Both the position numbers and the translations under genes were made by a program. This document shows, piece by piece, positions 13,001 through 25,500 of a stretch of 64,000 bases of DNA. The first letter of the stretch is position 1; every line of letters begins with the position of its first letter. Under the pieces are notes generated by a model. It was not told where the DNA came from, did no database searches, and saw only the letters and a program-made list of their open reading frames with translations. Location of the stretch: assembly GCA_965153455.1 (NCBI GenBank), contig OZ234495.1, forward strand, positions 5,766,001 through 5,830,000. The letters are read 5' to 3'. The DNA is from Sphagnum compactum (Eukaryota > Bryophyta > Sphagnopsida > Sphagnales).

Positions 13001-14968
13001 AAAAATTAAAAACAATAACGAACAACACATCGACAAAAACAACGAATGAAAAACATCGACAATCAATTGTTTGTTCATTCATTGGTCGACTAAGAAGCCA
13101 ACGAACATTAAGAGGACGAGGGTTGATGACGAGTGCAAAGAAGAAGAGAAAGTGAGAGAGAGAAAGAGAGAGAAGACAAAGGACAAAACCCTCACCCTCT
13201 CGTTTCGCAGGGAGAGAACGGGAAGAACTTGGACAGCGTCTTCACACATGGAGGTGATTGCTTGCTTGCCGAACATCATTTTTGCATTGGCAATTCGGCA
13301 GCAATCTTCGGATTTTGGATCCACTGAATAAGTTATGAACATTTTTTTAATAATACTACTTCCAAGCAAAAATCCAAGTGCAAGTTTTACTTGACAAATT
13401 GATTGTTTGTCGACAATGAAAACGTTACCTGAGAATAGTGAAGCTGCTGTCGCTGTTGCTGCTTCTGCGGCGGCAGCACTTGTAACTGGGAAATCAACAC
13501 CAATTCGCAAGATCGTGGAATCCTCCTTCCCTCTAAACACGAAAACTGTTGCTGAAATGGATCCGAAAGACTTTCTTGTTGTTGTTTTCATTGTTGTTAT
13601 TGCTCCCCATGTTATGAACAACAGATTAGATATCGTGCGGCTCACAGAAACAAAGAAGGCTGTAACAAGAGTGAACCTCATCTAAGTGTAATCGTTCCCT
13701 TCATCTCCGGGTAGCCGCGGCAATCCATCTCTTCTGTATCACGTGTAGGATGACATTTCCAGCTACGTCATGGACGGGTTCCGGTCAAGACGGCGATCTT
13801 CGCGTTCGTGGGAGTCATCAGCGCTTTCAATTTCTCGGGGTTTCCAGAGCACCACGATCTGGGAACGGGGTTGATCTGCAGGTTGCACTCCTCCTCCTCT
13901 TTGCGCTGTCTCATTTGGTTGTTGTTGTTGTTCTTCTTCTTCTTGTTTTTTTCTTGTGTTTTTTCCTGGGAAACTGTTGTTGGATTGTTCTGGGGTTTGC
14001 GTACGCAAGGAAGAAGAAGAAGACCGTAAAGTTGTCGTAATAATAACACATTACTTGTTGCAGCCGCAATTGCGTCGTTTGGTGTTTGCTTTTCAGTCGA
14101 AAGGTTTTTAGTGCGAGTGGCCGGGAAAACGGGGTGACGATGGCAGTTGCGATGTGATTTGCACGGGGACGTGTGGATCGGAGTACTGGTGTGCGGACGA
14201 TCCAGGTAGCGTGCGGATGCGGATGCAGGAAGGAGACGAGACCGAGCGGGAAGAGGAGAGGAAGGGAGAGGGAGACAGAAGAGATTTGAGAGAAGGGAAA
14301 ACAGAAAGAGAGAAAAATCCTGTAGCCGATCGGAGCCGGAGGCGGAAGAGAACAATAGTCCGTATGATTTCGGGGATGGATGCATCTGCAAGTAAGGCGA
14401 GCTCACTGGACATCGAGGCGGAGCCGGAGGAGGGACGATTCTACGGCCTATAGCGAGCACCGGAGAAGAAAGGATTCTTCATGCTTGCAACAAACGAACG
14501 GCATGAGGAGCTGCAGTAGTTTGTGAGTGCATCATGAGCTATGTTGGAGACCTGGAAGAAGATTGCAACAGCTTTAAAGCGCTGTCCCATAGAGCTGGAG
14601 CAGCAGCGTGACAACAACAAGAAGACTTGGAAGACTCGTTCATTTTCTTCTGGCATCTTCAACACAGACTTCGCCACACAATCCCTTCTCTACCAAGAAT
14701 TCTTAGCTTCACGTTGCTTCCCCTGCGATCCAGAAATTTTCGCAGCATTCCATCTCAGTAGACCTAATTTTTAGGGATTCCTGAAGCAGAGGAGGAGGAG
14801 GCCATGAAACCCTCATCCAAGCAAATAATGCAAAAACTAACTGCAGTGACATGACACAAGAGCTTGTGTCCGTTGTTTGAGGATGTCTGTGCAAAATCAG
14901 TCAGTCAGTCAGTCAGTCCCCTAGGGTTTATTGAAGAAGCTTCTCATCTGCATGAGAAGTGGAGAAGG
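13001..14968 (+). promoter_or_regulatory. promoter and leader region of the CLC gene
   Basis: The base composition rises abruptly in GC at about 13080. GA-rich purine tracts occur at 13128-13178 and 14228-14325, as is common near plant transcription starts and in 5' UTRs. The start of transcription cannot be fixed from the sequence. If transcription begins near either tract, the leader contains several upstream ATGs, including ORFs of about 78 codons (14217-14453) and 77 codons (14541-14774), and possibly a leader intron. Long minus-strand frames here (13079-13681 and 13768-14460) look like by-products of GC and purine bias. Confidence 0.45.
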
Positions 14969-17900
14969 ATGGCAGAAGGAGACACGCATCCACTGCTGTG
15001 GGCAGCAGCTTCTTCTGATTCAGAATCAGATACTGAAATACATGCAGAAAGGATTGAGAATGCTGTTGCAAACAGTGAAAGGGACAGGCAGGTTCTTCCC
15101 GTTTCAACAAGCCCTGAAGACCAAGAAGAGAAAGAAGAAGAAGAAGAAGAAGTAAATGGGAACCATTTTGCTGCTCTGTGGACTCCAGCTACCTCCCTTC
15201 CAGGTGTTGATGGTGATGATGGCCGTTCTCGTCTCTGGTCTTCAGCTCCAGAGATCAATGCTGCTTTGAGGAATGGGGTAAAACCGAAAACAAAGCAGAA
15301 ATTGGCTACAGAAAAACAGAGTGGCATTCGTGCTCTCTTGCAGTCACAATCTGACACAGAGCCTGATGTGGAAGCTCTGGGAGAGTTGGGAAGAGATAGA
15401 AATATGCCGGTTGAAAGGCAGGGAATTGGAATCCGTGAAACAGGAAGAAACAGTAGTGTGGCCAAAGAGCTTACTGCACTTGTACACCCAAGAGCTATCA
15501 CTGCAGACACAGGACCTGAAGCATTGTTACAGAATCACAGAAGATCCAATGAGCGAGCTTTTGATAGACGGAGCCTGACATCAAATCACTCTCAGTTGGA
15601 AAGACGACCTTCCATCGCTGCGCAAATGTCAGAGAGAGTAGCTCCAGAGTGGCTGCTACTGCTTGTGGGGTGTCTGCTTGGATTGTCCACTGGCATAAGT
15701 GTGGTCATTTTCAACAAAGGGGTAAGCTTTACTTCAGCTGCCACTTGACCTTATCTCTTGTTGTTTACTGTGTTCAGATTGATGAGTCTGGAGTGAGAGC
15801 TATGCTTTTATTGTGGATCAGATTTGCAGGCACAGCCAGTGATTGCATCTGTGGGAAGTGCTTTTTTGGGACAGGTGACCCTCATACATGACTTGGCATG
15901 GGCAGGGACACCCCATGAAGGAGCAGCATGGTTGCGGACACAGAGCCTTGCGGTCAAATGGCACCGAATTTTGTTGATTCCAGTTTTCGGTGGGGTAGTG
16001 GTGGGGATGTTCCACTCTGTTAATGCAATATTGGACATGGTTCAGTGCTCTCAGCCACAGCAGTCCAGTCATGTTAGAATCGATCAGCTAGCAGGAATCA
16101 GACCCATCATCAAAGCTGTACAGGCAGCAACAACTTTGGGGACAGGTTGCTCTCTTGGACCTGAAGGTCCGAGTGTTGATATTGGCATATCTTGGGCTCA
16201 TGGCTTGGCAGAGATCATGAAGAACAGCAGAGAGAGTCGAATTGCACTCGTGGCTGCTGGTGCTGCTGCTGGAATTGCTTCAGGTCAGTCAAAGTTGTAT
16301 GGTTACACAACGTTTTCCTGGCTTTTGATGAGGAGTGCATTGTAGTCTAATTTTTTTCTCAGTAATGACCTCAAGTCACCAGTGGTAGTACAAGCCTAGG
16401 TTCATGCATGCCTGCTTTCTTGAATCAAGGCATTGTGTGCTGCAGGCTTCAATGCACCTGTTGCAGGGACCTTCTTTGCCATTGAAACTGTATTGAGACC
16501 TCAGCATGCCGAAAACTCACCTCCTCTTACCACAGCTATGATCATTTTGGCAGCAGTGACTTCATCCACTGTGTCACAAGCACTGCTTGGTGAAAAAGCT
16601 GCATTCACTGTACCACCTTATGAGTTACGATCTGCTGCTGGTGAGTCCTGTCTCCGCTGTATAGGAAGTTCTGCTTTCCTCATTTGGAAACTCTTGCCTA
16701 GTGTACACAAAAAAGCTTATGTACATGCATTTAAGGGCACTGTTGATCTCTTGGATATCATGTTGAAGATGCTTTGGTGGCTCTGTGGTTTTGAAATGTT
16801 GAAACACAGTTGCTCTCATGTTTGTTGGCATCTAACATGTCAATGGCAAGTTTGAGCATATGGTCAATCCTAGAATTGTGCAAGGTTAAATTTTTTTCTT
16901 GTTTTACTAGCCATCAAGGCTGCAATGTTGCTCTTGTGGGTTTTTGATTTTCACCTGTTACGGTTGGGGTACTTCTTCATCTTTTTCACTCCTCCATTGC
17001 TTCTTTATCTTTGCCTTAAGATTGATACCATGTGCTCATGATGTGGTTTGCTCTTGCCCACTACTTGTGCTCTTCTATGTGCTGTAAGAGTTTGCAACTT
17101 AGTTACGTGCAACATGAATAGGGCAGTTTTTATCTGCAAAAGCTCACAGAAGCCTCTGAAATGTGTGTGCAGAGTTGCCACTATATATCTTGCTGGGAGG
17201 CATCTGTGGTGTTATGAGTGTAGTTTTTACCCGCTTTGTTGCCTGGTTCACCTGGATGTTCAACTTCTTGGAGAGACAGTTCACCATACCTCATTCAGTC
17301 TCCCCAGCAGTTGGAGGCCTCTTTGTGGGCATTATTGCATTAGGATATCCTGGGGTTCTGTACTGGGGCTTTACAAATGTGGATGAGATTTTGAAGACAG
17401 GTGTTACAGCAACTGCTCCTGGGCAAGTATTGTTGGCAGAGCTCACTGTTGCGAAAATAGTGGCTACAGCACTTTGTAAGGGGTCAGGCCTTGTTGGGGG
17501 TTTGTATGCCCCTAGCTTGTTCATAGGGGCTTCATGTGGAGCTCTCTATGGAAGTATTGTCGGCAATGCCTTTAATGCTGCATTGGCAGGACATAATGCT
17601 GTTGCCCACCCTCAGGCCTATGCCTTGGTAATGTGGCTATTTCTGCAACCCTCATAGTTTGTTCTTCAGTACATGCTTCTGTTCTGAACTCTGGCTTGTG
17701 CTGACAGTTTGATACAATTTTGGTTATTTTGACATTTTCTGTTGGTGCCTTATGGGGAGGTCACAGGTGGGAATGGCAGCACTTCTTGCTTCAAAATGTT
17801 CAGTCCCTCTCACGTCAGTGCTTCTCCTCTTTGAGCTCACAAAAGATTACCACATTTTGCTTCCCCTCATGGTATAGCTCCAACCTGGACCTCTGTAGCT

Positions 17901-19641
17901 CAAAATTACTGCAGATGCTCATGTCTCTGAGCAGCATCAATGTGGCTCCCTCTGATTGAACCAGTGTCAATTCAAAGAGATACCTGCTGGAATTAGCCAT
18001 CTTCTTGGTCTCTGCTCTTGAAAGAGGTTGAGGTCTACCTTGTTGCCATCTTCTCCTTCATATGGAAATTGATTTATAGCCATCACAAGTTACATGTGAT
18101 GGACTGGACAGGGTGCTGTGGGGTTAGCAATATGGGTTGCCGAAGTTGGAAACCAGAAAAAGCCTTCAACTCAGGATTCAGCAGCTGGTGTGAGAAATTC
18201 AGATGGTGACCAACCAGCTGGGTTGCCTAGTGGGCGTGTATGGCGCAGAAGAGGAACTTCTGGGGCTGACATAGAGCTTTGTACAATGGATAGCAATGAT
18301 GACCCTGGAGCTTTACTCATTTCTGAAGATAAGTTGATGGAGGAGTGCCTGGTAAGTAAGCTCTTCCAGCATTTCCTTTGTGGCATTCTTTTGGGTATAG
18401 ATATTATTTGCTGTCAGTTGTGGAAACTGGTTGCCAAGTTTACATGAACTTGTTCAGTCAAATCACATTGGAATCTTCTTGGCTGACATCATTTGCAATT
18501 TGACAATTCAGGTGGTTCAGGCAATGGCAAGGGACTGTGTGAAGGTGCATGCAACAGCAACAGTAAAGGAAACTCTTGGTGCAGTAGTTGCAGCCCGGCA
18601 GGACTGTGCACTGGTGGTAGATGAGAATGGTCTATTGGAGGGCATCTTGACCCCAAGTGACTTGCAAGGCAAAGTCCTCCGGGCAACAGAGGAATTTGTC
18701 TCCTCTGAAGAGGCAAGCAATCTTGAGGTATTCAAAATTATCCAAGTGGCTGAAGTTTGAAGGTTTCATGAACTTGGAAGTCTGATTGAGAAGTCTGATA
18801 CATATTTCTAGTCAGATATAGCAATGTGAGTCATCATCTAATGATGAATCCCCTTTGTTGGGGGATCTGTATCTGCAATGCTTGATCAAGGGCAATCATA
18901 TAGATAGGCCACAACAAATGCCTGCTGCCAGTTGTGCAGACTTCATTTTTTACTCCTAATCTCTGGCAGGTAGAGTCAACTCTAGTTGCAGCCATCTGCA
19001 CTGGAAAGGGTGAGAATCAAGGCATTGGTACAAACTTGGTGGTTTGCTACCCTGACATGAATCTCCAAATGGCAAAAGGTCTCATGGTACAGCATGGTTT
19101 TCGGCAATTGCCAGTGGTTACCCGGAAAGGCACACAATCACAGTACCACAAGCTGGTTGGCTTGCTTGATGATGATGGGATTACTCGATGTGTGAAGTGT
19201 GTTTATTCACCCTTTCCTGATTTGATGTGCCTTGGTGTAATGAGATCCAGGGATGAGCAGTCCTGCAGCAGTAGTAGCAAGTTCAAATATCTAGTTCATT
19301 TCTCTGTTTTTACCTGTATCATTAATCCATTAGGGAAGAGTTGTTTAATGATGCTTCACTTAGCTGAAAATTGGGTCCCAAAACTGTGTCCCTCATTTTA
19401 GAGTGGGTCAGAGGTGAAGGGCTTCTGGGGAAAATCTGGAGGTCATAGGCTGTATGTGCTACAGGTGTGATTGCTGTAACAGCGGTCAAAATCTAAGGAG
19501 TGGATACCATGCTTTCTGTCACACTGATTCTGTCACTTATTTGTGAGGTGCAGGCAGGAGGCATCAAAGAGGATTGCAGCACTGCATGCTCAGAGGGCGG
19601 AAGAGGATCAAGAGTATCAGCCAGGTTTTGATGCACACTAA
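14969..19641 (+). CDS. CLC-f-like voltage-gated chloride channel/transporter, nine exons
   Basis: CLC anion transporter of the plant CLC-e/f branch; Arabidopsis CLC-f is an endomembrane (Golgi) protein. Exons read by eye: 14969-15721, 15875-16283, 16446-16640, 17173-17627, 17767-17871, 18112-18351, 18512-18727, 18970-19191, 19558-19641; all GT-AG and in phase, 892 aa. Start chosen at the first ATG after an in-frame TGA at 14852. Residues 1-235 are a hydrophilic Ser/Glu-rich tail with a poly-Glu run (near codon 60). The membrane part starts at PEWLLLLVGCLLGL. Selectivity and gating motif GTGCSLGPEGPSVD has the gating Glu at about residue 348; GSGLVGGLYAP is at 556-566. Exons 7-8 encode the C-terminal CBS pair (VVDENGLLEGILTPSDL and RQLPVV...KLVGLLDDDG). 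The exon 8 donor (TGT|GTGAAG) and the exon 9 acceptor are the least certain junctions. The N-terminal tail makes it longer than Arabidopsis CLC-f (about 780 aa). Confidence 0.9.
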
Positions 19642-22566
19642 CTTTCCCATGACCTCACAAATGCAAAATCCCATCTCCTGTGGGTCTTAGAACAAATCTG
19701 CACGTCTGCAGTTTATAGTAACTTATACTATTTTTTTTCTGGATTACAAAGTAATTGGTTTCTCAGAGATAAGCTGTTGAAGAATGAGCCCTACCATTTT
19801 TTTGGTCACATGGTAGCAAAATGCAATGCTGCCAACCGTGCTCCTCAAATTTCAGTGTGATCGGTCCTGGTTTCTTAACCCATGGATCATTGTAGAGAGC
19901 CTTGTGCAGGCTTAGAACCATATATATACATCAAACTGCAATTCTTGGCTTCCTCCTTGAATTGTGCTGCTGAGGAACATTACAACAAAACACAGTGTAT
20001 TGTTTCATGTCAAAAATGAGCTGTATCAACATGCAATGGACTTGTCACAGTTTTCCATGAAGAACTGTATTAGACACCACATATTAGACTGTACCTACTG
20101 TGCATGTATTAACATTCAGTTGATCAGATTTGGGGTCATATTTAAAGCAAAACCAAACACAGCATTTCACTCTAATCAGTTTGGGCATGAATTTTCCATA
20201 TTGTTGTGAGCAATGTGAATGTGATTAGGGTCACATTCACAGGAGTTTGATTGGATTTGGCTAAGCATGCTTTCTTAGCCCTTTTTGGTGCTATCAATAT
20301 GAAAGCCCCAACTAATTGCTGCAAGTAAATGGATGTGTTGTATACACTACTAGCCTATATTGTTTGAAATCATAGTGGCATCAATTTTTTCCTTGTTGCA
20401 CAGTTTTGATACAACAAAGCTAACCATTTGCAAATTTTGATGACTATATGGATCAACTAACAGAAAAGATGAATGAGATATGCAGTTTATCAGGTTGAGA
20501 ATCAAGCGGGCGAGGATTGTGATGTGGCTCCATCCTGGTACTGAGTATGAAACTGAATGCAGGAAAAAGTATATATGGTATGTTTTTGTGCTCAAGTGAA
20601 AACAAAGTTGGCAGAGTGTACGATGAATGGCACTGAACCCTAGAAGGTTGAAGTAGGTGATCTTTTCAACAAATTGATAGAATGATAATATTGCAACTGA
20701 TATGCATATTGCTATTGATGTTGTGGTCAATGAAGGCAATTAACAAGCTCCATAAACCAAATCTTTTTGGTAAAATATGAAGTTCAATGGAATTTACTTA
20801 TTCTATTAAGGGAAAGATAGTATTAAAAAATGTTTTTTGTACACTGTTCATTTCAAGTATGTACATATTCCTCATAATTAGGGTGGTTGTTTGAAAGATG
20901 CAAATTTGTATTTGGTGTGTGAACCTTGGGCTTTAGTGGTGAAGATCCACACGAGAATCAATGTGGGTATGGGTTCCATGACATGCCATTACTGTCCTTC
21001 ACACTTCTCTTATTCATTTTCCTTGATATGGACGTTGTATGCAACATCAAAATATTGTTCTTCAAATTTTGTCATTTTCATTACAACTACCCAAATTGAT
21101 TGATTGCTTCTCATGGATGTTTTGGTCTTCCCTTTGTCAATTCTTCACTACAGCTCTTTTGCATTTGAGCTGAAATGGACTTTTTGGACCTTCGCAAATT
21201 TGATACAAGATTCATCCATTTCATAAGGTGTGCAGATGTGTCAAGTGGGTGAATTCTTGTAGTAACTTCAAAACAATTGGCCACAAGTTTGCCAAACTCT
21301 GTGGAAAACTGCCTAATGGGTCTTGCCGAGGAGACCAAAGCCATTTTTTCATATGATGGCCTACTTGGCAAGAAACAGGCATCTTCAAAGGACGATGATG
21401 TTATGAAAATTAGGTAATGGCCATTGGGAAAACCCAGCTGAGTGATAGCTGCCTGGGAGCTGGTCCTGACAATTGGTGTGAAGGGCAGGGCATCTCCTGA
21501 GTGGGAACTTTGGACTTGGTAACCTGTGAGCTTGTGCAGGTTACTGGACGTAACATACTTGGCGCTCCTGATTGTACAGGAGTGAGAAGCTTACAAGTTA
21601 TGGGACACAGAAGAGGGTGAGTTATGAAGTTCAGCCAACAAATGACCAGGAACGAGCAAAAAGGTACTAATGGACACACCTCTTCAGGACACACCTCCCA
21701 TCACCATGGCCGATCTATTGTACATTTTCTTAATCTATGGTTTGTGTTTTTTAATAAAGCTTTACAGGGTTTAAAAACTAATGGAAGTATGAAAATGTCA
21801 AATGGCAACATGATATAACTTGGGAAGCTCTTGTCCAATGGTGGGCTGCCATGTTTGTGAGATGCTCCCTACAAATGGTTATGGTTCAAAATCAAGCAGC
21901 AAACAAAGAATGGCAATGACGGTTCAAAACCCAACCAATAAAGTAGGCATGAAATTTGGAGATTCTAGGAAGATGGTCTCAAAAGGAGCGCAACCTGCAT
22001 TTGAGTACAAAATCATTTGTTTACAAAAACACACTTCTTGTGGTTGAATTTTCTGAATGAAACCGAATTTAGATATAAAATAGAGTCTTGTGTGAGTTAG
22101 TACAGACTTTGTATCCAACTTCAATTATTCTCAAAAAAAAAAAAAAAAAGCAATTTGACTTTCATAAATTTGAATTTATTGTTTCTTCAATAATAAAATG
22201 GGTCAGATGACATTTGCTATATACCATGTCTCACCCGACAAACAAACGCCCCCACCTAACACCAATGATGTTGTATGTCCCCACCCTTTTTCAAATCTCC
22301 CTAGCAAAAAAAATGGCATTGGAGCTACGGGTCAAAAAATCAAAACAGATTTAATTTTCAAAAAATCTCACATAGTTATTATATTTCAGTTGAAAGAAAG
22401 AAAGAAAAACAAGGCATTAGTTGAATAGGTATGTGGCCTAACAGAAAAGCAAGCTTTACTTAATACTTAGAGAGGATTGGAGATGGCTTTCTAAGTGAAA
22501 AAGGGCAAAACAAAAACTCACTCACAGAAAGCATGATAAAAAAACAAACCTCCGGGATGGGATTGG
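19642..22566. other. spacer between convergent CLC and EF-hand genes
   Basis: The first few hundred bases are probably CLC 3' UTR. Short frames at 20350-20739 (-), 21111-21371 (-) and 21624-21818 (+) show no family I recognise. A poly-A run of about 18 lies at 22132-22149. Must also hold the 3' UTR of the minus-strand gene ending at 22567. Confidence 0.45.
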
Positions 22567-25500
22567 CTATGGTGGTGGATCAATGTCTGTAGTGAAGGCA
22601 AGGAAGTTCACAGTTTTATTTTTCAGATCATCGTACTTCTCACATAACAGCTCGATTTCTTCAGGTTCAATACGGATCATGACATAGCTACTTAGGGCTT
22701 GTGCAAACTGGGTGTATGTAACATGGCCAACAATGCCCACACATAACTTAGACACCGCATAGTCATCAAATGAGCCTCGTAAGTAAATCCGCCTATCATA
22801 CAATTCCTTCCTTATTCGCTTCAATAGTACTTGTAATGCAGCCTCCTTCTTTGGCTCCAAGTACACCGTCGCTCCCAAAAATCTTTGGGGCTTAAGACCT
22901 TCTAAGTTTGGTTTTGGTAACACCTGCAATTATTGTGAGGAAGAAGGTGAAGGTTGTTGAGTAGAATGCTTTTTTTTTTTTAGTCTTTTAAAAATATATA
23001 TATATATATTTAAAAATATTTTTATTTTTATAATTAAAAAAACAGATGTAAAAAAAAATAGTGCATGAAAGAAATCAACACAGACCCATCATCCTTGACA
23101 AATGAATTTTGGAAAATAAATTACTGCACACCCATCTTTGACAAAATGAATTTTAGAAAATAAATTACCAAGCAAACCCATCTTTGACAAAATGACTTTT
23201 TGAAATAAATTACCACACACCCATTTTGACAAAAATCAATTTTGAAAAAATATATTCCCACACACCCATTTTGACAAAAATCAATTTTGAAAAAATATAT
23301 TCCCACACACCCATTTTGATTTGAAAAAAATATATTCCCACACACCCATTTTGACAAAAATTAATTTTGAAAAAAATATATTCCCACACACCCATTTTGA
23401 TTTGAAAAAAATATATTCCCACACACCCATTTTGACAAAAATCAATTTTGAAAAAAAATATTCCCACACACTCATTTTGACAAAAATCAATTTTGAAAAA
23501 ATATATTCCCACACACCCATTTTGACAAAAATCAAATTTGAAATATATTACCACATACCCATCTTGACAAAATGAATTTTGGAAATATATTACCACAAGC
23601 CCATCTTTGACAAATGAATTTTGGAAATAAAATTTCCCACACACCCATCCTCGGGCAAATGAATTCTGGAAATAAATTACCAAGTTGGAAATTGGATGAA
23701 AAGATTGAATTTGAAAACCTACATTCCGTAACGGTGTTTTCTCAAGCTCCTTGAGTGTATAGACTGTATCAATCTCATCACAAAAGGCTGTCCAACAAGA
23801 GCGCCTCATAGGGTCATCATTCATCCGATAGTTGTCGATTATTGCCTTCATCTCTTGTTTGTTAATTATCAGTTTCGAGTTGTCTAGGGCAGCGGCGAAT
23901 AGTTCATCGATTATCAGACGATGTCGTAGTGGATCATAATCTCTAAAGAACTCCCGAATACGGTTTCGGTTCTTGTACACTTGTGTCTTCACATTATTTA
24001 AGGCTACGTCGACATTGTAACCATCCCCTCGAACCTGAAAACCCCATGTAGTAGTAGTAGTTCCCAAACACACAAAGTACACAAATTTGTTAGGGTTTGG
24101 ACAAAAAGGAAAAGAAGACAAATGCCAAGCCAAAACCCAACTTCAGTAGTAGCCTCTTCATTGCATTGCATGCATTGCATGCCTCGCATAGAATGAATGA
24201 TTCCTTTGATTGGCAAACTTAAGTTTTCATACTTTGATCATCTACCAAGAAACTTGGTTAAATGAATTTCAACTTAAATTTTAAATTTTGCTTTCATTGT
24301 TGTTATAATTATTTGACAAATAATTTGAATCATGTGCAATAATAAATCCTCACATTTAACGTTTGAAACCCACTTTTAGCAAAAGGCCTGAAAGCAAGGT
24401 TATTTTACGAATAACTTTAATATGTAACAAAGTTTTCATGTTGCACTTTCAACTTTTTATTAACATTCAAGCTAAAGAGATGAAAAAATTGTAAGCGAAC
24501 TTGAGGGATTATGGACATACCTTCCAGGCTTTGATGAAGAGGAGCTCAAAATCTATATCATTGGGTATACTAGCACCAATGAGCAAATAATACTCGGTGA
24601 AATCGAAAAGGGTAACTTTTTGAATCAATGCAAACGATCCATCTAGCCACTCTACCATTGCCTCCTCTTGTGTTTGTTGTTGAACCATGACCATGGGGTG
24701 AGCTATAAGATTGTATGTCTCCTTGAGGCAATCCCTTGTCACATACCCAACATTATCCTACCATTCCCATGCAATTCCCATATAAAAAATATGAATTGCC
24801 CATCAACAAAAAAGCCCCACCCCCTTGAAATTCCAGACTTCCAGGCTATTTGGTGTGGGACATGGTTCTAAACAAGGGTGTCTTCTTTTTCTTTTTCTTT
24901 TTCTTTTCCCCCAATTTTATGATATCAAAAACTTGCTAATTTGAAAAATTAAAAAATAAGTGAAAATTTCCAATAATAAGGTAAAATTAGTCAAACTTAA
25001 CACATTAAAAAAAATTCCAAGAAGTTCCAATTTTTTAGGTAGAAAAAAGAACAAAAAAGTTGTCGTTAAAAAAAAAATGTTGTTCTAACATGTGGAATAG
25101 AAATAACATGTTGTAGAATTTTTTTACAATTGTAAGAAGTAAAGTAACATGCACAAAGAAGATACCCACTTGGGATATTCAAGAGATTTGTCAACTATTT
25201 GATGATACTCTCTCTCTCTCCACCCCACCACCAAAACCCCCCATTTGACACTATTCAAAAGCTATGTCAAGGAGGCAAGGTACCATATCAAGTTTCTTCC
25301 ATGCAGCCTTCACTAGTTTATCCCTGTAATTGTTCAACTGCCACAAACAACCCCATTTGGTCAGATGTCACACTACCACATAGCAGACATGTATGTGCTA
25401 GAGAGGTCATTTACCCATGCCTTAGGTTTAGTGTGTACCTATGGAGGACAGGTTAGGCCTATAATGTAAGAGCAACTCTACTCCACTCCACCAGCAGTAG

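Noticed and set aside
13079-14460. Minus-strand frames of 200 and 230 codons upstream of the CLC gene
   Set aside because: No domain or plausible protein composition; one is Ser/Pro-rich and ends in poly-Asn/Lys from simple triplets. They coincide with purine-rich leader sequence of the plus-strand gene.
14864-14968. N-terminal extension of the CLC protein from a TTG
   Set aside because: Not an ATG, and a stop lies just upstream. The first in-frame ATG is 14969.
20350-20739. 129-codon minus-strand frame suspected to be a copia remnant
   Set aside because: I could not find RT, integrase or gag motifs in any frame across 20.3-21.1 kb.
23085-23700. Possible CRISPR-like array
   Set aside because: Units are contiguous with no unique spacers, and the locus is inside a plant nuclear intron.
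23210-24133. 307-codon open frame on the minus strand
   Set aside because: It joins a real EF-hand exon to the intronic minisatellite; the repeat is open only because its 45-bp unit is a multiple of three. A good splice donor (AAT|GTAGGT) ends the exon at 23723.
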